Assembly (NCBI GenBank): GCA_005791535.1
Contig: SXWH01000086.1
Span: 1 to 43,952, forward strand
Length of the DNA stretch: 43,952 nucleotides
Reading direction: 5' to 3'
Source of the DNA: Verrucomicrobiaceae bacterium
GTDB taxonomy: Bacteria; Verrucomicrobiota; Verrucomicrobiia; Chthoniobacterales; Chthoniobacteraceae
The position numbers were made by a program, and so were the translations under genes. Below, in pieces: positions 33,671 to 43,231 of the stretch. The number at the start of each line of letters is the position of its first letter. Position 1 is the stretch's first letter. The notes below the pieces were generated by a model that saw nothing but the letters and a program-made list of their open reading frames with translations, had not been told where the DNA came from and ran no database searches.

Positions 33671-36600
33671 CTATGGGATTGTCAGTTCGATGCGGCCTCC
33701 GACGCTGGTGCCGGGGAAGAAGCCCCACGCACTGTTGCTCTTCGGCAGATAGACGCAGGAGCCACCCACTTTGTTCAGCGGCGTGCGCTGCACTTTCGTC
33801 GTGAAGCCCCCATTCGGCTTCACCAGCCAGAACGACACACCGGGCGTCGTCGGCACGGGCACGCCCGCATTCGCCGTCGTCGCTATCGTGCGATCAGCGG
33901 CTTGATTTCCTCCGATGAGCTTGAGCGTCACCGCGCCCGTGGGCAGGACATCCGTCGGAAGGAAGATGCTGCCGTTTGCAGTGAGGACTGTTTCCAATCC
34001 GCCTTGATGCGGGCCCGCCAGCGCCTGCGCGGGCTTCGACCATGCGAACTCGCCGGTGATATCCGTCCTCGCGAGATTCGCGAGATTCAGTTCGCCAGCG
34101 ATGTATGCATACGGATTTGTCCGGGACACTGATGCGTAAATCGGCAGGGTTCCGTTGTCCGCGAGGTCGGTCTTTCCGGAGACGGTTTTTCCGTCCGGCA
34201 GCGTCATGCTGTAGACGGCCCGGCCGCTGGTGTACTGCGTGACGCGCATCACGCCGCCACCGGGAATCGTCACCGAATCGATGCTCGCGAGCGCGACGTT
34301 CACGCGCTGCGCCGGACCGGCAAGTGCGCTGCGCCGCAGACTGGCCGTCAACGGGGCCCCAACCGTCCGGGCAAGCGAGATGTTCAGGCGTCCGGTGACC
34401 GGGTCCTCCGTGACTGTCATCGCACCGTATCCGGGCGTCGTCCCCATCGGAGTTGCGATGGTCGCCGTTCCATCAGGATCGGGCGTGAGGCGGAATTTGA
34501 CCACTTTGGAAACGGGGCCGACTTTCAGAACGGAGATGAATCCGCCAAGCGTCGTGCGCGTGGCATTCATCCGGCCCACGATGGCTCCATCGGCATCCAC
34601 GAACAGTCCATTCCAGCGGCTGCGTGTGCTTTGCGGTGCGCCCGCGGTCACGACCACATCCGCTGTGTCACTGGCGAGTCCGTCCGTCACGGTGTAGCTG
34701 AATGTGCCCGTGTAGCCCGCGGGGATGATGAGCGTGCGGCCATCAATGGTGACGCTGCCCTCGCTGACGGCGGTGATGGTGAGTTCGTCGCCGTCTTCGT
34801 CCGTGTCGTTGGCAAGCGGGTCGAGCGTGGTTTCGCCGGTAGTCGCGGCGACGGCATCATCGTTGGCGACGACTGCCGCGTTGACGACGACGTTGATCGT
34901 CCGATCTACATCCGCTGCGGCTTCGTAGTTCGTGTTGCCCGCCTGTGAGGCGCGCACGACGACGTTGCCTGCTGCGCTGAAAGTGAGCGCATTTCCCGTG
35001 AGCGAGCCGGGGCCGCTCACGACGCTGAACGTCACCGCATTTCCACTCGCTCCGCCGGTGGCGCTGAGCGTGACGGTGCTCGTCGTCGCTGCGGTGGCGG
35101 GCGGGGTGAAAGTGATCGCCTGCGCTGCTTTCGCGACGGTGAAGGACTGGTCCACATCTGCCGCGGCGGCGAAGTCGCCCGCGCCTGCCTGACTCGCGCG
35201 GACGGTCACACTGCCTGCGCCGGTGATGGTCACGGTGTTGCCCGCGATGGTCGCCGGGCCGCTGACGATGCTGTAGGTCACCGGCTGCCCACTCGCGCCG
35301 CCTGTCGCGCTAACGGTGAACGGAGCGTCGCCGAACGTCTTGTTCGCCAGCGCGCCAAAGGAGATCGTCTGCGGCAGCGTCACGTCGGTGATGCTGATGG
35401 TGAACGCTTCCTCGTAGGTGAGATTGCCCGGGCCGCTGTCGGTCACGCGGATGCGGATGCTGTAGCTGCTTTGGGTTTCAAAATCGGCGCTGCCATTGAT
35501 GGTCAGCGTCGTTCCCGTGATGGTGAAGGCCGCATTGTCCGTGTCGCCCGTGCCGGTGACGAGTGCGAAGGTGTGCGTGTCTGCCACGTCTGCATCCGTC
35601 GCGCTGAGTGTGCCGATGGTGGCGCCCGCAGTATTGTTTTCCGCGATGCTTGAAGCGGAGAGGGCGATGTCCGTCGGCGTGGAGTTCAGGCCCGTGCCGC
35701 TGATGGCGAAGTCGAAGGTGGCTTCATCCGTGTCATCGTTGGCGATGGTGAGGGTGGCGGTGCGCAGGCCGGTGGCGCTGGGGTCGAAGGTGACTTCGAA
35801 GGTGGTGGTGCCGGTGGTGGCGGCCACGGGTGAGGTCGGCTGCGTGGTCACGGTGAAGTCCGCCGCGTGGGTGCCGCTGACGGCGACTTTGGGGGTGCCG
35901 GAGAGGGTCAGTGCGCCGGAGCCGGTGTTGCTGATGGTGAAGGTGCGGGCTACCGTGCCACTGGCGGCTGCCACGCTGCCAAAGTCTGTGTGGTCAGCGG
36001 TGTCCGGCGTGGTGTCGCCATCGGCGATGTTGGTGGCGTTGCCTGCCACGGCGATTTCGGGGGTGCTGGTGGCTCCCAGGTTCGCCTGGGCGATGAAAGG
36101 GGAGACCGTGGTGCCGGCGAGGTTGAAGCCTCCACCGACGAAAAGGTGGTTGGCGGCGTCCGCCGCCAGCGCAAGGACGGCGTTGTTCATCCCCGTGCCG
36201 AGGGCCGACCACGCGCTGCCGTTCCATTTCGCGATGCGGTTGGCCGACACTCCGCCCGCCGAGGTGAAGAAGCCTCCGGCGTAGAGGTCGCTGCCGATCA
36301 CCGCCAGCGCTAAGACTTGGCCGTCCATCCCCGAGCCGAGGGCCGACCACGCGCTGCCGTTCCATTTCGCGATGCGGTTGGCCGGCACCGTGCCGATGAA
36401 GGTGAAGACGCCGCCGACGATGAGATTGCCTGTGCCATCCACGACCATCGCGCTCACCTGGGCACTGGCCCCCGGGATGCCGGGGTTCATGCTCACCCAA
36501 TCCGCGTCGCTGAAGGTGGGATCAATCCGCACGGGATAGACCGCGCCCGCATCCTCGACCGCCACGCGCAGCCGCTGTGGCGCGGCCACCTCGATGCGAG

Positions 36601-37465
36601 CAGTCAGCACGCGCCCGGTGGCATCGGTGACGTGCAGCCGGTGGTAGGCCAGCTCACGCCCGGTGCTCTCGACGGTCAGCGTGGCTCCATGAGCCGCCTG
36701 CTGCGCCTGCGCACCGCTCACTTCGAGTTCCACCACCAGCTCTCCCGCGCCCGTCGGCGCTTCGGCGACGACAAAATCCTGCCGCACCCCATCGGTGCTC
36801 ACAGCGTATTCCTCGGCGAGACCAGGCCGGAGCCACACAGCGGCGTCCGTGGTGGCCTGCACCACGCCCGTGCTGCTGAGCAGGCTCATCTGGCCTGCGC
36901 GGCCCAGGCCCATCGCCCGCACACGGAAGCGGTTCACCCGCCCGGCGTCCTCATCGGCAGTCGAAGTGAGCCACAATCCACCCGTGGTCGCATCGCCTTC
37001 CAGCCGCTGCATGATGGCCCGCAGCCGCGCGCCGCCTGCCGTCGGCGCGATGCTGATGCCGTCGCCCGTGTATTTTTTCTGCGCCTCGGCCCCGAGTTGG
37101 TCAAACGGGATGGGCTTGGCCTGCTCCGCGCCGGGGAAGCCGTAGGTCTGCAACTCCAGCCCCCAGGTCCAGTCCCCCTCGCGCGGCTGGGAGACAAAGC
37201 CGCGCCCATCGAAGCGCGTGGTCCACTGCTGCCCCGGATTGCGCGCCTGCCAGCCGCCCTCGACGGGCTGAAACGCATGACGCCCCGCCTCATAAGCCGC
37301 CCGGATGCTGGACCAGTCGGACTTCGAAAGGCCCTCCGGCGTCTGGTCGGGGGAGGCGAGTTGCTGGGGCTTGCCCGCCGGGGCGGCGGCATGCGCTGGT
37401 GAAATGGAAGTGAACACCGCCGCGAGAGCGGTGAGCGAGGTGAGGATGAGATGGTTGATTTTCAT
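33671..37465 (-). CDS. Giant secreted multi-domain adhesin-like protein (1264 residues)
   Basis: The ATG at 37465 opens the signal peptide [26 protein letters not shown]. The N-terminal 300 residues end in [17 protein letters not shown], a segment common before repeat regions of exported proteins. Next are two copies of [15 protein letters not shown] (about 360-430), encoded by an identical 50-bp direct repeat at 36197-36246 and 36335-36384, probably propeller blades. Then come a choice-of-anchor-D/HYDIN-like domain (about 467-592), a cadherin-like domain (about 595-702, [16 protein letters not shown]), two Ig-like repeats with SATGGASG (about 702-858), a Big-9-type domain (about 862-938, [12 protein letters not shown]) and an unassigned C-terminal 320 residues. 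It has no catalytic motif. It is likely a cell-surface or extracellular adhesion or matrix protein. The minus-strand terminator at 33546-33584 closes the unit. Confidence 0.85.
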   Translation of the reverse strand: MKINHLILTSLTALAAVFTSISPAHAAAPAGKPQQLASPDQTPEGLSKSDWSSIRAAYEAGRHAFQPVEGGWQARNPGQQWTTRFDGRGFVSQPREGDWTWGLELQTYGFPGAEQAKPIPFDQLGAEAQKKYTGDGISIAPTAGGARLRAIMQRLEGDATTGGLWLTSTADEDAGRVNRFRVRAMGLGRAGQMSLLSSTGVVQATTDAAVWLRPGLAEEYAVSTDGVRQDFVVAEAPTGAGELVVELEVSGAQAQQAAHGATLTVESTGRELAYHRLHVTDATGRVLTARIEVAAPQRLRVAVEDAGAVYPVRIDPTFSDADWVSMNPGIPGASAQVSAMVVDGTGNLIVGGVFTFIGTVPANRIAKWNGSAWSALGSGMDGQVLALAVIGSDLYAGGFFTSAGGVSANRIAKWNGSAWSALGTGMNNAVLALAADAANHLFVGGGFNLAGTTVSPFIAQANLGATSTPEIAVAGNATNIADGDTTPDTADHTDFGSVAAASGTVARTFTISNTGSGALTLSGTPKVAVSGTHAADFTVTTQPTSPVAATTGTTTFEVTFDPSATGLRTATLTIANDDTDEATFDFAISGTGLNSTPTDIALSASSIAENNTAGATIGTLSATDADVADTHTFALVTGTGDTDNAAFTITGTTLTINGSADFETQSSYSIRIRVTDSGPGNLTYEEAFTISITDVTLPQTISFGALANKTFGDAPFTVSATGGASGQPVTYSIVSGPATIAGNTVTITGAGSVTVRASQAGAGDFAAAADVDQSFTVAKAAQAITFTPPATAATTSTVTLSATGGASGNAVTFSVVSGPGSLTGNALTFSAAGNVVVRASQAGNTNYEAAADVDRTINVVVNAAVVANDDAVAATTGETTLDPLANDTDEDGDELTITAVSEGSVTIDGRTLIIPAGYTGTFSYTVTDGLASDTADVVVTAGAPQSTRSRWNGLFVDADGAIVGRMNATRTTLGGFISVLKVGPVSKVVKFRLTPDPDGTATIATPMGTTPGYGAMTVTEDPVTGRLNISLARTVGAPLTASLRRSALAGPAQRVNVALASIDSVTIPGGGVMRVTQYTSGRAVYSMTLPDGKTVSGKTDLADNGTLPIYASVSRTNPYAYIAGELNLANLARTDITGEFAWSKPAQALAGPHQGGLETVLTANGSIFLPTDVLPTGAVTLKLIGGNQAADRTIATTANAGVPVPTTPGVSFWLVKPNGGFTTKVQRTPLNKVGGSCVYLPKSNSAWGFFPGTSVGGRIELTIP
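36197..36384. repeat. 50-bp direct repeat inside the giant adhesin-like gene
   Basis: The 50 bases at 36197-36246 and at 36335-36384 are identical and begin GCCGAGGGCCGACCACG. They encode the [15 protein letters not shown] blade on the minus strand. Identity at DNA level suggests recent duplication or gene conversion and makes the site prone to repeat-number change. Confidence 0.85.
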
Positions 37466-37596
37466 CGGTGTAAAATTCGAGGGCCACCGGTCCATGGACC
37501 AATCCGCGGAGAAGTGTGTCAAGAAATTTAGAAAAATCTTTTGCCCGGGGCGTTCGCACGCCATCCGGGGGCGAAGAACGTCTGAAAACAAACCCA

Positions 37597-37711
37597 GCGG
37601 CGAAGCCGCCTCGTTCCATCGGTAGGGCTGAGCTGCACCTCAGCCCAATCTTCCCCCCATTCGCGCCCATTCGTGGGGGATTCGCGGGCGGAGGCGCAGC
37701 TCCGCCCTACC
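37597..37711. repeat. Inverted pair of 26-bp palindromic elements (REP/BIME-like) plus small hairpin
   Basis: A copy at 37621-37646 has the stem GGGCTGAG/CTCAGCCC. A second copy at 37686-37711, in the opposite orientation, has the stem GGGCGGAG/CTCCGCCC. The reverse complement of the second matches the first at 23 of 26 positions, both with a GGTAGGGC start. A further hairpin GCGGC-GAA-GCCGC lies at 37597-37609. The paired inverted layout is that of REP/BIME elements. It sits between the giant gene and the sigma-factor fragment. Confidence 0.75.
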
Positions 37712-37740
37712 TGCTTTTTTTTACAACAGCTTTAGTGCCA

Positions 37741-37896
37741 TTCGGGACAGACCCATTATCAAACGCGATCAAAGTGACCATCCACCGGCTGCGAAAGGAA
37801 TTCCGCGCAGCCATAGAAGCCGAAATCGCCCAAACCGTCCCGTCCCACGACGACATCGCCGCCGAGCTGCGCTACCTCATCGAGGTGCTGAGCTGA
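37741..37896 (+). pseudogene. ECF sigma factor remnant (C-terminal region 4 end only)
   Basis: The open frame reaching the TGA at 37894-37896 ends with about 50 residues that match the end of ECF-type sigma factors of Planctomycetes and Verrucomicrobia: NAIKVTIHRLRKEFRAAIE is the DNA-binding helix and basic tail of region 4, and the following EIAQTVPSHDDIAAELRYL and IEVLS match the conserved end. Upstream in the same frame the sequence is the palindromic element DNA and is not sigma-like. Region 2 and most of region 4 are missing, so it is a truncated, almost certainly non-functional copy. The breakpoint is close to the REP-like pair, which suggests an insertion or deletion event there. Confidence 0.68.
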
Positions 37897-37996
37897 GTCG
37901 GCACGCTCGCTGGCGAAACTTTCCACCATGCGCCGACGCTCAGCACATCCGCGGCTGGCAAACCGCGGGACTTCCGCCGATAAATCAACGCACGCT

Positions 37997-39232
37997 ATGA
38001 AAACGATCGCCGCTCTTTTCGCTCTCGCCTCCGGACTCGGTGCAGCCGAACCCGTTGACCGCGTCACCAGCACGCCGGGCCTCGTCGCCTTTTGGGATTT
38101 CGTGAAACGCGAGCCGGAGGGAGCGCATCGCTTCACCGCGCACGTCCCAGCCGGAGCGAAGACCGACTACCCGCTCGATGCCGCGAACTACATCAAGGAC
38201 TACTGGGGCGCGGGCCGCGAAGCGACGTATGCGGATTTTCCGTTGCTGGGTCGCGGGCCTTTCGGGAATGCGATCCGCATCGTCAAAGAGACGGACGAGA
38301 ACTTCCGGCCGTTCCTGTTTGTGCCGCGGTCCCGGCTGCACGACACGCCGCTCGACATCAAGGGCGCGGGCAAGTCGGTCACGGTGGTCGTGTGGGCGAT
38401 TCGCGAGAGCGGGAATCACGCGCTGGCGGGTATCTGGCATGAGGGCACCGATTTGAAACAAAGCGAGACCGCCACGATCGCGAAGGTCGAGCGCGGCCAG
38501 CGCCAATACGCGCTCTTTGCCGGGCTGAACAAGCAGGGCAGCGCATGCGGCCATGTTTCGGAGAACGGCGCAAGTTCGTTCCTAAACAAGTATGCGCTGC
38601 ATAAATGCAACTCCGCCGACCTCTCGCCCGAAGTGCCCGCCGACTCGCCCGCCGGGGTGATCGACAAATCGTGGCAGTGCTTCGCGATGACATTTGACCA
38701 CGAGAAGGACGAGCTCACCGGCTGGCTGAACGGCGTCTCCGGCGACCGCTGGCTCGACCAGCCAAAAAAGGACGGACTCATCAAATCCGCCTACAACGCC
38801 TACATGCAGGGCCACTTTGCCCGCACGCCGGACAAAGAGCCCGCAGAAGACGCCGCGTTTCCGAGAGACCAATACTACAATCCGCCCGAGGGCGAACCGC
38901 TGAGCGTGAAAGTGCTGCGTGAAGCCGACGGTGAACGCGTCGAGCTGCGCGAACATCGCTACACGAAAATCGAGGTGACGCTGCGCGACGGAAAGGAAGT
39001 CGCCCGCGACCTCGTCGGCCTGCGCCTGAATCCGTGGTGGTATCCGCACGACCTTTACACGCCGCGCGACGCACAAAGCGGCGGCCCGTTCACCATCGGC
39101 CGCGTCATCCACAGCAGCCGCAGCGTCGGCTTCACTGGCTGGATCGGAGGCGTGGCGATATTCAATCGTGCGTTGAGCTCGGACGAGCTGGCGGGACTGG
39201 CGGAGATTCGTTCGAGCATTCAAAAGCGGTGA
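37997..39232 (+). CDS. Secreted LamG/concanavalin-like domain protein
   Basis: 411 residues from the ATG at 37997, with signal peptide MKTIAALFALASGLGAAEP. TPGLVAFWDFVKRE and the closing FTGWIGGVAIFNRALSSDELA are the two hallmark ends of LamG/concanavalin-A-like jelly-roll domains of PVC bacteria, and TVVVWAIRE plus WQCFAMTFDHEKDELTGWLNG lie between them. These domains bind sugars or proteins, and no catalytic signature is visible. A segment of about 60 residues (NAYMQGHFARTPDKEPAED onwards) interrupts the usual spacing. It is followed 152 bases later by the PDZ/toroid/HEAT paralogue on the same strand, a likely pair. A truncated copy of its C-terminal end is fused to a sulfatase start at 41873-42187. 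Confidence 0.82.
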   Translation: MKTIAALFALASGLGAAEPVDRVTSTPGLVAFWDFVKREPEGAHRFTAHVPAGAKTDYPLDAANYIKDYWGAGREATYADFPLLGRGPFGNAIRIVKETDENFRPFLFVPRSRLHDTPLDIKGAGKSVTVVVWAIRESGNHALAGIWHEGTDLKQSETATIAKVERGQRQYALFAGLNKQGSACGHVSENGASSFLNKYALHKCNSADLSPEVPADSPAGVIDKSWQCFAMTFDHEKDELTGWLNGVSGDRWLDQPKKDGLIKSAYNAYMQGHFARTPDKEPAEDAAFPRDQYYNPPEGEPLSVKVLREADGERVELREHRYTKIEVTLRDGKEVARDLVGLRLNPWWYPHDLYTPRDAQSGGPFTIGRVIHSSRSVGFTGWIGGVAIFNRALSSDELAGLAEIRSSIQKR

Positions 39233-39384
39233 GCTGCGTTTCGAGTCAGCGGGTGCTGGAATCTCGAATTCCGAATGCGAGTTTTTGCCTCGCAAGGGAT
39301 GGCTCGCATCGCTCTTCTGCCGCCTCCGGAACCCGCCAGACAGTTTCAACGCAATTTGATTTCGACTCCCGGAAACGCGCACTT

Positions 39385-41793
39385 ATGAAAACCATCCTAC
39401 TCACTCTTTCCACGCTGTTCGCGTTCGCTTCATCGTCGCTTGCGGCTGACACGAAACCTGCCCCGCCCGATTTCACGAAGGGCGACAAGCCCGGCGCGGC
39501 GCATGACTGGACGCTTGGTCCGACCGGTGCACGCGGGTGGATTTTCACGGCGAATGGTCACTCGCGCGACGCGCGGCAGATTCTTGTCACGGAAGTGGCA
39601 AAGGGCTCGCCGGCGGATGGTGTGTTGAAATCGGGCGATGTGATTCTCGGTGTGGAAGGGAAGCCTTTCACAGACGATGCGCGCGTGACATTTGCGAAGG
39701 CCATCGCCGCAGCGGAGGCAAACAAGGGCGCGCTGCGGATTCAGCGATGGAGCGCGGGGAAGGTGGACGCGGCGGAGCTTAAGCTGCCGGTTCTCGGCGC
39801 ATACAGCGCAACCGCGCCGTACGACTGCGCGAAGTCGAAACGCATCTACGAGCTGGGCGTCGCATCGCTCGCGCAGCGCATGGGCGCGGCGGATTACGGC
39901 AAGGGGATGCACGGCATCGTGCGCGGCTGCAACGCGCTGGCACTGCTGGCGGCCGGGAACAAGGAGTGGATGCCGATTTTGCAAAAAGAGGCGAAGTGGG
40001 CGGCGGACTTCACCGACAAGGGTTACCTCTCCTGGTCCTACGGCTACGTGATGATGTTTCTCGCCGAATACGTGATGGCCACCGGCGACAAGTCGGTACT
40101 GCCGGGGCTGGAGCGACTCGCGCTGGAGACGGCGCGCGGGCAGAGCGCGGTGGGAAATTGGGGGCATCGCTTTTCGCCGAACGGCATCAATCTCGAAGGA
40201 TACGGCGCGATGAATGCGCCGGGGCTTTCGCTCAGTATCGGCATGGCACTCGCGCGCGAGGCGGGCGTGAAGAACGCGGACATCGACAATGCGCTCGTGA
40301 AGTCGGCGAGGATGCTCCGCTGGTTTGTGAATAAAGGCGCGATACCCTACGGCGACCATCAGCCGTTCTTCGCCCACGAGGACAACGGCAAGTGCGCCGC
40401 TGGCGCTGTGTTCTTCGACCTGCTCGCCGACCGCGAAGCGGCGGAGTTTTTCGCAAAGATGTCCGCCGCCGCCTACAGCGAGCGTGAGCGCGGGCACACG
40501 GGCAATTTTTTCAACATGCTCTGGGCGCTCTCCGGCGTCGCGCGCTGCGGCCCGCTCACGACCGGCGCGTATTTAAAAGAACACGCGTGGTATTACGACC
40601 TTGCACGCGGCTGGGACACGAAGTTCCTCTACCAAGGCTCGCCCGTCGGCGAGGAGGAGAGCGGTGCTTACAAAAGTTGGGATTGCAGCGGCAGCTACCT
40701 GCTCGGCTACGCGATGCCGCTGAAATCGCTGCGCCTCACCGGTAAAAGGCCGTTCATCGTTCCGCCGCTCGATGCCTCGCAGTCCGCCGCCGTCATCGCC
40801 GCCGGGCGCGACTACACCTACAAGGGTGACGAGAACCGGTACGAAAAACGCACCACCGAGCAACTGCTCGCCGGCCTCGAAAGCTGGTCGCCCTTCGTCC
40901 GCGGACGCTCCGCTGCCACGCTCGGAAAGCGCGAAGGCGAGCACCTTCCCACGCTGCTGAGAATGCTCGCCGGCAAAAATCGCGACGCCCGCTACGGTGC
41001 CATCGAAGCCCTCGGCGCACTTGGCCCGCGTGCGGATGCCGCCGCGCCGCAACTTCGCGCCGCACTGCAAGACTCCGACCCGTGGATTCAGTGCCTCGCC
41101 GCAGAAGCCCTGCCCGAACTCGGCCCCGACGCGCGCAAAGCCAGCGTGAGCGACCTGCTCGCTCTTGTCGTCCGCACGAACCCTGCCGACCCACGCCGTC
41201 AGGCCGCGCGCTACGCGAGCTTCTCGCTCTTCTCACCATTTCCGGGCGCCCGCGGCCCGCGCAGCATCCTCGCGCAATCGCTCGACGGGGTGGACCGCTC
41301 AAAGCTCGTCCCCGCCGTGCAATCGCTGCTCGCGCACGAAGACAGCGTACCGCGCAGCGCCGCAGGCAGGACTTTCAAAAACCTCTCCGACGAAGACCTC
41401 GTCGCTCTGCTGCCGAGCATCGTCAAAGCCGTCGAAAAACTCGCACCGAGCAACGAAATGTTTGCCGACGGCGTCCGCCTCGCCGGCCTCGAACTGCTCT
41501 CGCGCCTCGGCATCCGCGAAGGTATGGCGCTCTGCGTATCCGTCATCGAGCCCGACCGCTGGGGCAGCAAGGACCGTATGAGAGGCTGCCTTAAATCGCT
41601 GCAAAACTACGGAGCTCACGCAAAGGAATTTCTGCCGAAATTAAAGGAAACGCGCACCTACCTCGCCACGGTCAAGAAGGCCAGCGCAGACACGCTCGCG
41701 GAATTCGACAAAGCCATCACAGCCATCCAAAACAGCACCGCAACGCCAACACTCGTGAACCTCGCCGATTTCAAGACACGACCGGCAAAGTAG
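39385..41793 (+). CDS. Secreted PDZ / alpha-toroid / HEAT-repeat protein, copy 2 (probably DUF6288 family)
   Basis: 802 residues from the ATG at 39385, with signal peptide MKTILLTLSTLFAFASSSLAA; the open frame upstream overlaps the LamG gene in another frame and is not part of it. It shares the order of copy 1 (19871-22267): PPDFTKGD near the N-terminus, a PDZ-like domain (ILVTEVAKGSPADGVLKSGD), the helix-rich centre with NWGHRF, GYGAMNAPGL, HEDNGKC (His331), GHTGNFFN (His371) and GSYLLGYAMPLK, then HEAT repeats to the end. Distances between the two histidine motifs differ by one residue between copies. Conserved polar motifs in a toroid suggest a catalytic pocket; the reaction is unknown. 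Neighbours are a LamG protein upstream and a sulfatase/LamG fragment downstream. Confidence 0.83.
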   Translation: MKTILLTLSTLFAFASSSLAADTKPAPPDFTKGDKPGAAHDWTLGPTGARGWIFTANGHSRDARQILVTEVAKGSPADGVLKSGDVILGVEGKPFTDDARVTFAKAIAAAEANKGALRIQRWSAGKVDAAELKLPVLGAYSATAPYDCAKSKRIYELGVASLAQRMGAADYGKGMHGIVRGCNALALLAAGNKEWMPILQKEAKWAADFTDKGYLSWSYGYVMMFLAEYVMATGDKSVLPGLERLALETARGQSAVGNWGHRFSPNGINLEGYGAMNAPGLSLSIGMALAREAGVKNADIDNALVKSARMLRWFVNKGAIPYGDHQPFFAHEDNGKCAAGAVFFDLLADREAAEFFAKMSAAAYSERERGHTGNFFNMLWALSGVARCGPLTTGAYLKEHAWYYDLARGWDTKFLYQGSPVGEEESGAYKSWDCSGSYLLGYAMPLKSLRLTGKRPFIVPPLDASQSAAVIAAGRDYTYKGDENRYEKRTTEQLLAGLESWSPFVRGRSAATLGKREGEHLPTLLRMLAGKNRDARYGAIEALGALGPRADAAAPQLRAALQDSDPWIQCLAAEALPELGPDARKASVSDLLALVVRTNPADPRRQAARYASFSLFSPFPGARGPRSILAQSLDGVDRSKLVPAVQSLLAHEDSVPRSAAGRTFKNLSDEDLVALLPSIVKAVEKLAPSNEMFADGVRLAGLELLSRLGIREGMALCVSVIEPDRWGSKDRMRGCLKSLQNYGAHAKEFLPKLKETRTYLATVKKASADTLAEFDKAITAIQNSTATPTLVNLADFKTRPAK

Positions 41794-41872
41794 GACCGCG
41801 CCGGGCTCATTGATGACATCAACGCACCGGCATTTGCGAAGGGAGAAGGCACTGGCGGATTGCACTTCAAGT

Positions 41873-42187
41873 ATGAAATTTCTCGCCATCCTGTTCATTG
41901 CGTTGTCGTTCGTTTCCGGCGCAGCCGGGAAGCCCAATATCGTCGTCATCATGGCGGACGATCTTGGCTGGCGGGATCTCCACTGCTACGGCAACGCACA
42001 GGTGGACACTCCCCCTTTGGACAAGTTGGCCCCGGAAGACATGCGCTTCACCGGCTGGATCGGCGGCGTCGAGGTCTTCAACCGTGCGTTGAGCGCGGAG
42101 CAACTGGCGGCGATTCGTTCGGCGATTCTTACAGGGCGAATGCGCCCGAACCCGAGAATGGAACATCGAGTTCTCACGACTACCTGA
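41873..42187 (+). CDS. Chimeric ORF: sulfatase N-terminus fused in frame to LamG C-terminus (104 residues)
   Basis: The ATG at 41873 opens a signal peptide (MKFLAILFIALSFVSGAAG). Residues 20-60 are the beginning of a sulfatase (NIVVIMADDLGWRDLHCYG, DTPPLDKLAPEDMRFT), including the metal-binding Asp pair. Directly after T60 the chain turns into the end of a LamG domain (GWIGGVEVFNRALSAEQLA). The join lies at TTCACCG (42047-42053). The intact sulfatase in this window has GGTTCACCGATGCG at the same place, and the LamG gene has GGCTTCACTGGCTGG, so a microhomology deletion between two ancestral genes explains the product. The CxPxR active site and the jelly-roll core are both missing, so it is probably non-functional. 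It lies 79 bases after the PDZ/toroid/HEAT copy 2. Confidence 0.8.
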   Translation: MKFLAILFIALSFVSGAAGKPNIVVIMADDLGWRDLHCYGNAQVDTPPLDKLAPEDMRFTGWIGGVEVFNRALSAEQLAAIRSAILTGRMRPNPRMEHRVLTTT

Positions 42188-42956
42188 ATCTCCGTTCGCA
42201 CTGCATGGTACGGCGGCGGCGGCGGGCGGCTATGGTAGATGCCGCTCCCAAGAGCCCGATGAATGCGGCCGAGGGCTCCGGTATCGGGGTGTAGCTTACA
42301 GTGAGCTTTGGCTGGAATGCGGAGGTGGAATTCTCGCGGGAGGCAAACGCTTTTGCAGTGCCATTCTGGCTTTCATCGCCGATGAGGAACCAGCCGTGAT
42401 TGGATGAGGGCGCATCGAGCCAGCCTTGCACATCCGCGACGAGTGCGGTGGTGGAGGCCCATGTATAATAGGCACCTTCCGCGCCAACGACGGTGGCTGC
42501 GCTGGAGACGGGCTCGAAGTCCCCACCAGAATTCGTCCAAAATGCATTTGTGTATGACGAGTGAAGCCACGTGGCATCTCCCGTGGTGGCTTGCGTGCCG
42601 CCGCCGCCGCGGTTGCCGGCGCTGGATGTCCCCTGGCCCCATTCGGTGCGCGCTTCATGCAACCCCATGCTGGTGGCGAAAGCCTGCGCCTGGACCAAGT
42701 GCAGCACGAGCGTCACGGATTGAATCTGCGATCCCGCAGGGATGATCCCGAGGTCGAACTCCAACAACCCTCGACGAATGCCACCCGCTGCGGTGATGCC
42801 CGAAAAGAACGACGGCCCGGCACCGTTGCTCAGCGATCCCGCCGCGTCCTCGTAGAGTGAATTATCCTTCAGCGCGCCGATGTTTACGACTGCCGCTGGC
42901 GTGTCAATGATGGCGATTAGGAAGGCACTCGCACGGATGAATGTTTGGAGTTTCAT
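42180..42956 (-). CDS. PEP-CTERM sorted, DNRLRE-like secreted protein
   Basis: 258 residues with a signal peptide (MKLQTFIRASAFLIAIIDTPAA). The main body (about 25-215) resembles DNRLRE domains: KDNSLYEDAAGSLSNGAG, RRGLLEFDLGIIPAGSQIQS, WLHSSYTNAFW and a WFLIGDESQ stretch. The C-terminus is a PEP-CTERM signal: IPEPSAAFIGLLGAAS then a short hydrophobic stretch and RRRR. Such proteins are processed by an exosortase and handed to the cell surface or biofilm matrix; the exosortase gene is not in the window. The stop overlaps the end of the sulfatase/LamG chimera on the opposite strand by 8 bases. A 275-base gap separates its start from the next, divergent gene; no clear promoter stands out in it. 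Confidence 0.85.
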   Translation of the reverse strand: MKLQTFIRASAFLIAIIDTPAAVVNIGALKDNSLYEDAAGSLSNGAGPSFFSGITAAGGIRRGLLEFDLGIIPAGSQIQSVTLVLHLVQAQAFATSMGLHEARTEWGQGTSSAGNRGGGGTQATTGDATWLHSSYTNAFWTNSGGDFEPVSSAATVVGAEGAYYTWASTTALVADVQGWLDAPSSNHGWFLIGDESQNGTAKAFASRENSTSAFQPKLTVSYTPIPEPSAAFIGLLGAASTIAARRRRRTMQCERRFR

Positions 42957-43231
42957 GGAAATTCGAGAATAGCCCGGAGTCTCTATTTTCCACGCAGCGC
43001 ATCAACCCGGCGCTCGCGCTGGAAAGTGAAATGATGCACGCAAATGACACGACGAAGTGCCGAATGCGACGCGCACCGTGCGGCGGTAGCAGTCGTATGT
43101 CGCGCGTTTCCATCGTCTCACGAATTCACCATCTGCGCGACTCTCGTGTGGCGGGCAGTTTTCCCAATTCTCACGTTTTCGAGCCATTGTCGTCATCACA
43201 AAGAAACCTCCTCCCGCAACAAGGTGCGCCC

